NCBI GenBank assembly: GCA_035294325.1
Contig: DATGLE010000181.1
Coordinates: 1-5,521, forward strand
DNA: 5,521 nucleotides
From: DATGLE01 sp035294325
GTDB taxonomy: Bacteria > Chloroflexota > Ktedonobacteria > Ktedonobacterales > Ktedonobacteraceae
Direction of reading: 5' to 3'
Shown here: positions 1 through 5,521 of the stretch, one piece after another
Layout: each line of letters opens with the position of its first letter
How positions within the stretch are numbered: position 1 is the first letter of the stretch
Translations under genes and position numbers: made by a program
Notes under the pieces: model-generated
The model's input: the letters and a program-made list of their open reading frames with translations, nothing else
The model's database searches: none
Told to the model about the DNA's origin: nothing

Positions 1-116
1 GTCCAACCGACACGTTTCCCCTGACGCGCACGGCTAAAACGTTGATGATGATCGAGTCGATCCTCTCTATCCTCATCATTGCGCTAATAGCGGCAAGGGC
101 AGTTAATATTTTATAA
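1..116 (+). CDS. C-terminal fragment of a probable two-TM ion channel protein
   Basis: An open frame enters from the left edge (first complete codon at 3) and ends at TAA 114-116, leaving 37 residues. It begins PTDTFPLTRTAKTL and continues into a hydrophobic helix of about 17 residues (IESILSILIIALIAARA). In the Ion_trans_2 / potassium-channel pore family, the selectivity filter (GYGD) is followed by a short I/V-x-P-T segment, a conserved R-T/L, a Glu near the start of the last helix, and then that helix. The fragment fits this order. The filter itself would lie to the left of the window, so the assignment rests on the tail alone. It could equally be the end of another small membrane protein. 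It converges on codA, with 86 bp between the stops, and is probably functionally unrelated to it. Confidence 0.5.
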   Translation, partial: PTDTFPLTRTAKTLMMIESILSILIIALIAARAVNIL

Positions 117-132
117 CCGTTCAGATCTCTTC

Positions 133-147
133 GCCGCCTCCAGCGGC
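133..147. terminator. small GC hairpin in convergent intergenic gap, possible terminator
   Basis: This is a perfect 5-bp stem GCCGC/GCGGC with the 5-nt loop CTCCA. It lies 17 bp after the stop of the + strand membrane protein gene. The position suits a terminator for that gene, but the following sequence is TTAACC, not a T run, so intrinsic termination would be weak. Confidence 0.25.
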
Positions 148-176
148 TTAACCGTCAGTGTGGGTGGCGGGTGCAA

Positions 177-191
177 AGCGCCGCAAGCGCT
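177..191 (-). terminator. hairpin just downstream of codA, possible weak terminator
   Basis: Read on the - strand, the stem AGCGC/GCGCT with loop TTGCG starts 11 nt after the codA stop codon and is followed by TTTGC. The position is right for the end of the permease-codA transcript. The stem is short and the T run is minimal, so this is a tentative call. Confidence 0.3.
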
Positions 192-202
192 GAGAAGTCC
201 GG

Positions 203-1489
203 TCAGGGCCGGAAGGTAACAGGCTGCCACTCGTCGCTATCGCCGCGCCTCAGCATGCTGCGAGCGGGCATCGTGTTCGCCACCTCACGCCCGCCCTTGA
301 AGACATGGAGCCGGGCCGGAACCAGGCGCAGGGCCTCAAAAGCCGAGGGCGCATCAAGTACGAGAAAGTCGGCGGGCTTCCCTTCTTCGATGCCATAGCG
401 GTCCTGAATGCGCAGCGCTCTGGCGGCGTTCGTAGTAATGAGATCGAGCACGCTGTTGATCTCTTCGTAGCCGCTCATATGGCAGAGGAAGAGCGCGAGC
501 TGGGCGGCGGCCAGCATATCGCCTCTACCCAGCGGGAACCAGGGATCCATGATCGAGTCATGCCCCAGTGCCACGTTGACACCTGCCTCCAGCAGTTCCT
601 TGACGCGCGTGATACCGCGCCTTTTCGGATAGGTATCGAAGCGCCCCTGGAGCACGACGTTATCGAAGGGATTGGCGATGACATTGGCCTGTGCGCGCGC
701 CAGCAGCCGCATAAGCTTGAAGGCGTAGGCATTATCGTAGGAGTGCATCGCCGTGCAGTGGCTCACCGTGACGCGCTCCTGCCATCCCTGCTCTATCGTA
801 TCCGCCGCCATGATCTCCGTGAAGCGCGACATGGGATCATCGGTCTCATCGCAGTGGCAATCGACATCGCGGTTGAACTCTTTCGCCAGAGCGAAGGCAT
901 AATGGACATCCTCCACGCCCATCTGATAGGTCCATTCGTAGTGCGGGATGCCGCCAACCACATCGCAGCCCAGTTCCATCGCCCTGCGCATCAACTCGCG
1001 CCCGTTGGGAAAGGAGAGAATGCCATCCTGCGGGAAGGCCACAAGCTGCAAGTCGCAGATATCGCGCACCTCCTCGCGCACCTCGATGAGAGCGCGCAGA
1101 GCCGTCAGGTTAGGATCGCAGACATCAACGTGGCTGCGGATGTGCAGCGTCCCCTGCGCGACCTCCCAGCGGATCTCTTCCAGCGCGCGGTTTTTGACAT
1201 CCTCATGCGAGAGCGATGGTTTCCGCTCGCTCCAGATCTGGATGCCTTCGAGCAGCGTGCCGCTGCTATTGTAACGTGGCTGCCCCACGGTGAGCACGGC
1301 ATCCAGGTGTACATGCGCGTTGATGAAGGGCGGGACGACCAGCCGTCCCCGCGCATCAATTGTCCGGCGGGCGCTCTCAGGGGAAAGATCGGAGGAGATA
1401 CGAGCGAAGCGCCCATCCTGGATAGCGATATCAACAGGCCCCGACCGGCGATGCAGCAGGGCGCGACGAATGATCAGATCGTAATCCAT
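203..1489 (-). CDS. codA: Cytosine deaminase (CodA family), predicted to accept 5-methylcytosine
   Basis: This is a 428-residue metal-dependent amidohydrolase that would hydrolyse cytosine to uracil plus ammonia in the cytoplasm. It is close to full length for E. coli CodA (427 aa) and clearly similar along its whole length. Visible landmarks are the metal ligands H59 and H61 (AHVHLD), the substrate-contact pair F152/Q154 (AFPQDG), H212 and E215 (CHCDE), H244 (SHCTAMHSY), the conserved QGRFDTYPKRRGITRVKE block near 280-298, the metal-ligand/catalytic D311 and W317 (GHDSIMDPW). All match E. coli numbering minus two. The exception is S312, which replaces E. coli D314, the residue known to discriminate against 5-methylcytosine; the substrate may therefore be 5-methylcytosine (giving thymine) as well as cytosine. 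The start is supported by AGAGGAAG just upstream of the ATG. It is the second gene after the permease, 227 bp away and separated from it by a large inverted repeat. Family assignment is very secure; the substrate is inferred. Confidence 0.95.
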   Translation of the reverse strand: MDYDLIIRRALLHRRSGPVDIAIQDGRFARISSDLSPESARRTIDARGRLVVPPFINAHVHLDAVLTVGQPRYNSSGTLLEGIQIWSERKPSLSHEDVKNRALEEIRWEVAQGTLHIRSHVDVCDPNLTALRALIEVREEVRDICDLQLVAFPQDGILSFPNGRELMRRAMELGCDVVGGIPHYEWTYQMGVEDVHYAFALAKEFNRDVDCHCDETDDPMSRFTEIMAADTIEQGWQERVTVSHCTAMHSYDNAYAFKLMRLLARAQANVIANPFDNVVLQGRFDTYPKRRGITRVKELLEAGVNVALGHDSIMDPWFPLGRGDMLAAAQLALFLCHMSGYEEINSVLDLITTNAARALRIQDRYGIEEGKPADFLVLDAPSAFEALRLVPARLHVFKGGREVANTMPARSMLRRGDSDEWQPVTFRP

Positions 1490-1529
1490 GAAAACTTCCT
1501 CTCGATGGCGAATTCATTGGAAAATGACA

Positions 1530-1670
1530 TGGGCCAGCACAAGGCCCCACCACCCCGCTGCCCCGCCCCTGACCCCTACGGTGGTACGATTTACGCCCGG
1601 CATCGTTTCATAGCCACCGTAAGGGGCGAGGAGCGGTTGGGTGGCCGGGTGGGGGTCTTGTGCTGGCCCA
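1530..1670. repeat. 141-bp long imperfect inverted repeat (MITE-like or giant REP-like hairpin)
   Basis: The ends are a perfect 14-bp inverted repeat: TGGGCCAGCACAAG at 1530-1543 and its reverse complement at 1657-1670. The inner ends of the arms also pair (CCCCTACGGTGG at 1573-1584 against CCACCGTAAGGGG at 1614-1626, with one extra base). The C-rich middle of each arm is only partly complementary. The arms are 55 and 57 nt and the centre is 29 nt, which itself contains ACGAT/ATCGT (1586-1590, 1602-1606). No target-site duplication is evident beside the termini, and there is no transposase frame. It fills most of the gap between the permease stop and the codA start, so the shared transcript would carry a long folded spacer. 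It could be a non-autonomous mobile element, an mRNA-processing or stability element, or a partial terminator. Confidence 0.8.
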
Positions 1671-1716
1671 CCTCCGGGTATTCCACCCACGCCACAAAGC
1701 GCCGGGGAGCCGACCG

Positions 1717-3150
1717 TCATCTGCTGGCGACGACCTCGACACCCTCGACCATGCCCCGGCGATTGGTGGCATTCAGTTCAATACGGCGCAGGATGAGGTA
1801 AGCGATACCAGCAAAGATGACGCCCAGTTCAAAGCCGATATCCATCCCGTAGGGCGGATTGATCAGGCGCGCAAGCGGCCCGACAAAGAGCGCCTGGGCG
1901 GCACCCAGATACACGCCGAAGAGTCCGATAGCCATCGCTACAATCGCTGCCCACCCCAGCGGAAGCCTGTCGCGCGTATTCCAATCCTCGACATTATATC
2001 TGCCACGGCGGAATACAAAGTGTTCGAGAATCAGGATGATGGCCCAGGGACCGAGCCAGTAGGCGATAATCAACAGGAAGTTTTCCAGAGTAGCATTGAA
2101 GTTGGCAGCGGAAGGGATGGCGATCAGGACATAGATGACCGCCCCGATCAGCGTCCAGACCGCACGGTTGACACGCTGGAAGGACTTTCCGAGCACCTGC
2201 ATAGAGAGGCCGAGGCTGTAGTCGTTGGGAATATTATTGGCTACAACGCTCAGCGCCAGCAAGACCAGGAGGATCTTCCCGATGCCACCAAGTGGCGAGA
2301 GCACAGCGGCCAGCAGATCACCACCGCCCTTGCCGTGATACGCCGCGACGGTGGTCAGTGCCATACCCAGGGTTTCCAGCAGGACACAGGGAATTGTTAC
2401 CCCCAGGAAGGTAAGCCAGAAGACGCGGCTGGCCGGTGTCTGCTCCGGTTGATTGACGTTGTAGTCAGCCGCATACGAACTCCAGCCGGTGGCAAAGCCA
2501 TAGATCGCGCCCCCAAAGGAGATAAAGGAGGCCAGCCAGGCAATATTCATCGCCGGCGTCGGCACCATCGACATCTTTGGACCCGCGATCACCAGCAGGA
2601 TCAGGAAGATGATAGCCATAGGCAACCAGGCAAAGCGCTCATAGCGATGCACGTACTTGTAACCATAGATGCTGACCAGTGTGGTGAGAATGGCTATGAT
2701 AAGGATACCGGCCCAGCGCGGAACAGCTCCCCCACTCAGCGCGGCCACCAGTTGCCCGCCGACAATCACATTGACGGCGGACCAGCCAATGCAGGCGGCT
2801 ACGTTAAAAATCGCCATGATTATGGCTCCAACCCAGCCAAAGGAGAAGCGCGAAATCGTCATCTGGCGCAGCCCCAGTTTGGGACCGAGGGTGGAGAAAA
2901 AGGCCACCGGGAGCACTCCCAGGGCATTAAAGAGAATAATAGCGGCAATACTATCCCAGAACCCGAGGCCGAAGACGGGGATGGCGATTGCCCCAAGAGC
3001 GACGGTTGAGATGACCAGGTTGGCCGAGAGCCACATCGTAAAGTTGTCGAAGATGCGAACATGAGAGCGTGTAGCAGGCGAGACACGCTCGATACCATGT
3101 GTCTCGATACCCGCTCCAAGTTCTGGAATGGTGACGGTATCCGAAGCCAT
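1717..3150 (-). CDS. NCS1-family purine-cytosine permease, Fcy2-like
   Basis: This is a 477-residue inner-membrane nucleobase transporter of the NCS1 family (purine-cytosine permease branch), expected to import cytosine and/or purines by cation symport. About 12 hydrophobic helices are visible, roughly at 39-62, 66-90, 104-128, 142-163, 173-190, 201-225, 243-268, 285-307, 330-350, 357-378, 398-425 and 437-455. Family hallmarks are the N-terminal block FTMWLSANLVISTVALGA (37-54), the FSTLGPKLGLRQM segment (85-97), SRFSFGW (100-106), the CIGWSAVN helix (120-127) and VANNIPN (303-309), which matches the IANNIPN segment tied to substrate recognition in yeast Fcy2. It resembles Fcy2-type proteins more than the shorter E. 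coli CodB (419 aa). The ATG at 3150 is preferred over an in-frame ATG at 3183 because AAGGAGGG lies 8 nt before it and the upstream 11 residues lack family character. It is the first gene of the permease-codA unit and divergent from the regulator. The exact substrate is not readable from sequence. Confidence 0.93.
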   Translation of the reverse strand: MASDTVTIPELGAGIETHGIERVSPATRSHVRIFDNFTMWLSANLVISTVALGAIAIPVFGLGFWDSIAAIILFNALGVLPVAFFSTLGPKLGLRQMTISRFSFGWVGAIIMAIFNVAACIGWSAVNVIVGGQLVAALSGGAVPRWAGILIIAILTTLVSIYGYKYVHRYERFAWLPMAIIFLILLVIAGPKMSMVPTPAMNIAWLASFISFGGAIYGFATGWSSYAADYNVNQPEQTPASRVFWLTFLGVTIPCVLLETLGMALTTVAAYHGKGGGDLLAAVLSPLGGIGKILLVLLALSVVANNIPNDYSLGLSMQVLGKSFQRVNRAVWTLIGAVIYVLIAIPSAANFNATLENFLLIIAYWLGPWAIILILEHFVFRRGRYNVEDWNTRDRLPLGWAAIVAMAIGLFGVYLGAAQALFVGPLARLINPPYGMDIGFELGVIFAGIAYLILRRIELNATNRRGMVEGVEVVASR

Positions 3151-3158
3151 GAAAGGGA

Positions 3159-3166
3159 CCCTCCTT
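3159..3166 (-). promoter_or_regulatory. Shine-Dalgarno site that sets the permease start
   Basis: On the - strand this reads AAGGAGGG, 8 nt before the ATG at 3150. It is a near-perfect ribosome binding site and decides against the upstream ATG at 3183. A small stem-loop, TGCCT/AGGCA with loop TTTTG (3166-3180), directly abuts it on the 5' side. The pairing does not mask the site itself, apart from its first A. Confidence 0.85.
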
Positions 3167-3257
3167 GCCTCAAAAAGGCACATAACAAGAAATACGGCAC
3201 AGGAAAAGAATGATTATGCAGCGTGGCATGGCATGCCCGCACCAGTGGGCTATGCAC

Positions 3258-3286
3258 ATTATAGCAGAATTGGAAGAGACAGCCAA
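3258..3286 (-). promoter_or_regulatory. Sigma-70-type promoter for permease-codA
   Basis: Read on the - strand, the -35 is TTGGCT (3286-3281, four of six consensus bases). A 17-nt spacer follows, then a perfect -10 TATAAT (3263-3258) preceded by TGC, which makes it an extended -10. Transcription would start near 3251, giving a leader of about 100 nt. The octamer CTGGTCGC (the complement of GCGACCAG) directly abuts the -35 on its upstream side, a classic position for an activator that touches RNA polymerase at about -40. The weaker -35 fits activator dependence, but the extended -10 would also allow basal activity. Confidence 0.7.
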
Positions 3287-3294
3287 GCGACCAG
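3287..3294. promoter_or_regulatory. Candidate operator copy 1 (GCGACCAG) upstream of the permease -35
   Basis: The octamer GCGACCAG at 3287-3294 recurs at 3387-3394 and, inverted, at 3425-3432, all inside the 305-bp divergent region. This copy touches the -35 element of the permease promoter. It is proposed as a binding half-site for the divergent PucR-type regulator. This rests on position and recurrence only; one repeated octamer in 300 bp could occur by chance, but three copies plus a 12-bp palindrome are less likely. Confidence 0.35.
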
Positions 3295-3322
3295 TTATCC
3301 CAAAAACTCAAGTGTACGAGAC

Positions 3323-3351
3323 TGGACGCCAGGGCCGAAAATAGGTACAAT
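3323..3351 (+). promoter_or_regulatory. Candidate promoter for the PucR-type regulator
   Basis: The -35 is TGGACG (3323-3328, four of six consensus bases), the spacer is 17 nt, and the -10 is TACAAT (3346-3351, five of six). Transcription would start near 3358 and leave a leader of about 98 nt that contains the 3385-3434 hairpin. It lies back-to-back with the permease promoter; the two -35 elements are about 37 bp apart. It is weaker than the permease promoter by sequence. Confidence 0.45.
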
Positions 3352-3384
3352 GATTGGTAGAGAAATATGTACGTAGTATCCATA

Positions 3385-3434
3385 GGGCGACCAGCGTCGT
3401 GAACCCGAAACTATTCACTGCGCGCTGGTCGCCC
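3385..3434. repeat. 12-bp perfect inverted repeat / leader hairpin before the regulator gene
   Basis: GGGCGACCAGCG (3385-3396) is perfectly complementary to CGCTGGTCGCCC (3423-3434). Inside it, GTGAA (3399-3403) pairs with TTCAC (3414-3418) around a 10-nt loop, so as RNA it forms a stable two-part stem-loop ending 11 nt before the regulator's Shine-Dalgarno site. No T run follows, so it is not a typical intrinsic terminator. It may be an autoregulatory operator (it contains two GCGACCAG copies), an RNA element controlling translation or stability, or a dispersed intergenic hairpin repeat. Confidence 0.75.
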
Positions 3435-3455
3435 ATAACGCTATCAGGAGGTTGC

Positions 3456-5521
3456 ATGTCTTTTGAGCCTGGCCTCGACCATCATTCATCCTCATGCACC
3501 ACCCAACCGGCGGCCCAATCTATCGAAGAACTGCGCAAAGAGAACAGGGCGCTGCACGACGCACTCGCCATGCAGGCACAAGAAAACGCCTTGCTCAATG
3601 CAGTGATCTCAACCGTCGGCTCAACGTTGAGGCTTGATGAAGTGCTCCATCATCTTGTGGACGCTGTTGTCCGTGCCACTTCCTGTCACGTTGCATTTAT
3701 CTATCTCTACGATAAAGATAAGGAACGCCTGACGCTCGCGAGCACAACCGGGCAGTACCGGCACCTGGTGGGCAAGATCACAATGGCGCTGGGCGAGGGC
3801 ATTGCAGGCTGGGTCGCCCTGCATCGTAAGCCCGTCTATCTTCGAGAGGAGGCAATGTCCGATCCGCGCTTCTGCTATTTTCCTGAACTGGAAGAAGAGA
3901 AGTTTCAATCGATCCTGACCGTGCCCATCATGGCGAAGGATCGTCATCTCATCGGCGTTGTGACGCTCCAGGCCGTCGCGCCTCACGAATTTACAGAGCA
4001 ACATCGCACGTTCATCGGCAATATTACCGCCCTGGCGGCGAGTGCGATAGAGAACGCGCAGCTCTACGAGAATACACAGCGCAAGCTTGGCATCTTAACC
4101 TCGCTCTCGATCCTGAGCCAGACAATGAGTTCGGGCCTTTATCTCGACGATATGCTCCGCTCGCTGGCAACGCTTACCCTCCAGATCATGGAGGCCGACC
4201 TCTGCGCTATTATGCTCATGGAACCGGCTCGCGAGCGCGAGGGGGAGTCGCCCTATCATCCGCGACGGCTCACGGTGCGCGCCATGTCGCCCGGCCTCAA
4301 CGAACGCGTGGCCCTGCATACTATCGACATGGACCAGCACACCCTGGAGCAATTACAGACGCTCAAAGAGGTGCAGCCGCATACGCCCGGCGGCCCGAGT
4401 GCGGAACTGCACAGCGCCATGCTGGAGCGGCTGAACCCGCTGCCCGACTCGCAGTACCGCGCGCTGCTCTCGGCCCCGCTGATCGCCGCCACCGAACATC
4501 TCGGCCTGCTCAACTGTTATTTTAGCAAGGCGCGCAGGTTCACGCCCGAAGATCAGACCTTGCTCACGACGATAGCGAATCAGGCCGCCATCGCCATCAA
4601 AAATAGCTACCTGGTTAACCAGTTGGCGCAGAAGAACCTGGTCAAAGGCTTTTTCGACGATCTGATGCATGGCACATCGGACTCCGACGAATCGCTGCGC
4701 CAGCGGGCGCACTTTCTCGGCTACGATCTGACCAGGCCGCATGCCGTGGTTATGCTTGAAACCGCTTACGTGGGCGAGAACGGGGAGGATGGCGCGCTCA
4801 TCGCCAGGCCAGGCAAAGATGAACGCGGACGCACATTTGAGGAGAACGCAGCTACACACGGAATTTCGTTGCAAACCGCCTACAAGCGGATCGGTACGCT
4901 GGTGCGGCGGCGTATTCTGGACGCCTACCCCGCTTCGATCTTCTATGAGCGCGAAAATCTGCTCACCTGTATCGTTCCACTCAACAAGGATCTCAGCGGG
5001 GGGCGCTTGAAAGCCTGGCTACAGGATCTCGCCCACCAGATGCACAGCGAGTACAACGTCTGCCTCTCTATCGGTATCGGCAACGCCTGCCAGCATATCA
5101 GCGATTACCGGCGTGGCTTCGCCGAAGCCAGTGAGGCGCTGCAAATGGGTCAGGATCTGCGCCAGGATAAATGGAGTGAGAGCAGATTGCAGCCCATTGT
5201 GACACATTTCAACGACCTGGGGGTTTATCGCTATCTCTACAAAATTGCGCATATGGACGATCTGCGCGACGTATACCAGGATCAGATCGCGCGCATCGAT
5301 AGCTATGATCGGCGCAAAAATACTGATTTACTGGATACGCTGGAAACGTACCTGGAGTGCGCGGGGAACCTCACGCGGACCTCGGATCGTCTCTTCGTGC
5401 ATCGTAACACGCTCATCCAGCGATTGGAACGCCTCCAGTCGCTCTGCGATATCGATCTACAGGACCGCAGCAACTGGCTCACACTCCAGATCGCCATCAA
5501 GGTCTATAAGCTGCGCACCGG
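3456..5521 (+). CDS. PucR/CdaR-type transcriptional regulator with two GAF domains (3' end beyond window)
   Basis: The frame runs open from ATG 3456 to the window edge, giving at least 688 residues. AGGAGG at 3446-3451 sits 4 nt before the start. In order: a charged coiled-coil-like stretch (about 22-50); GAF domain 1 (about 58-198, with the typical GEGIAGWVALHRKPVY at 113-128); GAF domain 2 (about 226-384); a CdaR GGDEF-like domain (about 395-600, with LSIGIG at 537-542, the EASEALQMG helix and FNDLGVYRYL); and a PucR C-terminal helix-turn-helix (about 625-684, with LLDTLETYLE and the recognition segment FVHRNTLIQRLERL). Such proteins are cytoplasmic DNA-binding activators, often of purine or other small-molecule catabolism genes. 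Divergence from the permease-codA unit suggests it controls that unit, with a nucleobase or another small molecule bound by a GAF domain. No transmembrane segment or kinase domain is seen. Only the last few residues are probably missing. The domain call is secure; the target and ligand are inferred. Confidence 0.9.
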   Translation, partial: MSFEPGLDHHSSSCTTQPAAQSIEELRKENRALHDALAMQAQENALLNAVISTVGSTLRLDEVLHHLVDAVVRATSCHVAFIYLYDKDKERLTLASTTGQYRHLVGKITMALGEGIAGWVALHRKPVYLREEAMSDPRFCYFPELEEEKFQSILTVPIMAKDRHLIGVVTLQAVAPHEFTEQHRTFIGNITALAASAIENAQLYENTQRKLGILTSLSILSQTMSSGLYLDDMLRSLATLTLQIMEADLCAIMLMEPAREREGESPYHPRRLTVRAMSPGLNERVALHTIDMDQHTLEQLQTLKEVQPHTPGGPSAELHSAMLERLNPLPDSQYRALLSAPLIAATEHLGLLNCYFSKARRFTPEDQTLLTTIANQAAIAIKNSYLVNQLAQKNLVKGFFDDLMHGTSDSDESLRQRAHFLGYDLTRPHAVVMLETAYVGENGEDGALIARPGKDERGRTFEENAATHGISLQTAYKRIGTLVRRRILDAYPASIFYERENLLTCIVPLNKDLSGGRLKAWLQDLAHQMHSEYNVCLSIGIGNACQHISDYRRGFAEASEALQMGQDLRQDKWSESRLQPIVTHFNDLGVYRYLYKIAHMDDLRDVYQDQIARIDSYDRRKNTDLLDTLETYLECAGNLTRTSDRLFVHRNTLIQRLERLQSLCDIDLQDRSNWLTLQIAIKVYKLRT

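Noticed and set aside
43..79. Inverted TGATGA/TCATCA around 43-79.
   Set aside because: The pairing is only six bases, and it lies inside the coding end of the membrane protein, where Met, Ile and Leu codons produce it by chance.
199..225. SRP RNA-like core: GTCAGG, GCC-GGAA-GGT tetraloop stem, then AACAG, with partial flanking complementarity (GCGCTGAG 187-194 with CTCGTCGC about 231-238).
   Set aside because: The right half is the coding end of codA in normal length and register. The conserved 3' loop AGCA is AACA here, the GGT/GGC helix next to the loop does not pair, and no matching 5'/3' terminal helix is seen. A covariance-model search with the bacterial small SRP family would settle it; a significant hit would overturn this.
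1514..1720. A 68-codon - strand frame in the permease-codA gap.
   Set aside because: It is almost entirely the inverted repeat read through, is low-complexity in Gly/Pro, overlaps the permease end, and matches no family I recognise.
305..1801. Long + strand open frame (498 codons) opposite codA.
   Set aside because: It runs antisense to a fully recognisable CodA, continues across the inverted repeat into the permease, shows no recognisable domain and has no convincing ribosome binding site.
1660..3009. Long + strand open frame (449 codons) opposite the permease.
   Set aside because: The translation is rich in Asp, Gly, Gln and Arg with no family signature, as expected when the reverse of a hydrophobic membrane protein gene is read. 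The opposite strand encodes a clear NCS1 permease.
3148..3183. Upstream in-frame ATG at 3183 giving an 11-residue extension of the permease.
   Set aside because: The strong AAGGAGGG lies within that extension at the right distance from the ATG at 3150, and it would overlap the leader hairpin. No comparable ribosome site precedes 3183.

Overview
The window is 5.5 kb of moderately GC-rich bacterial DNA. Its core is a compact nucleobase uptake-and-deamination module with its own divergent regulator. A two-GAF PucR/CdaR-type activator, a fungal Fcy2-like purine-cytosine permease and long hairpin-forming intergenic repeats would fit a Chloroflexota genome such as the Ktedonobacteria. That placement is an impression from style, not a demonstrated assignment.

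Layout, left to right. (1) Positions 1-116, + strand: the last 37 codons of a membrane protein whose end looks like the post-filter segment and last helix of a two-TM ion channel. (2) 117-202: a short convergent intergenic gap with two small hairpins. (3) 203-1489, - strand: a full-length cytosine deaminase (CodA family). All metal and catalytic residues are present, but the position equivalent to E. coli Asp314 is Ser. (4) 1490-1716: a gap holding a 141-bp long imperfect inverted repeat with perfect 14-bp termini. (5) 1717-3150, - strand: a 12-TM NCS1 permease. (6) 3151-3455: a 305-bp divergent control region. It has a strong-looking extended -10 promoter for the permease, a candidate promoter for the regulator, a 12-bp perfect inverted repeat, and three copies of the octamer GCGACCAG. 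(7) 3456 to the window end, + strand: a PucR/CdaR-type regulator (coiled coil, GAF, GAF, GGDEF-like CdaR domain, HTH_30), open at the right edge.

How it fits together (inference). The regulator senses a ligand or signal and acts on the divergent permease promoter, where a GCGACCAG copy abuts the -35 element. The permease imports a nucleobase, and the cytosolic deaminase removes its exocyclic amino group. Because the residue that excludes 5-methylcytosine in E. coli CodA is replaced by Ser here, the most interesting reading is a modified-cytosine (5-methylcytosine to thymine) salvage cassette rather than a plain cytosine one.
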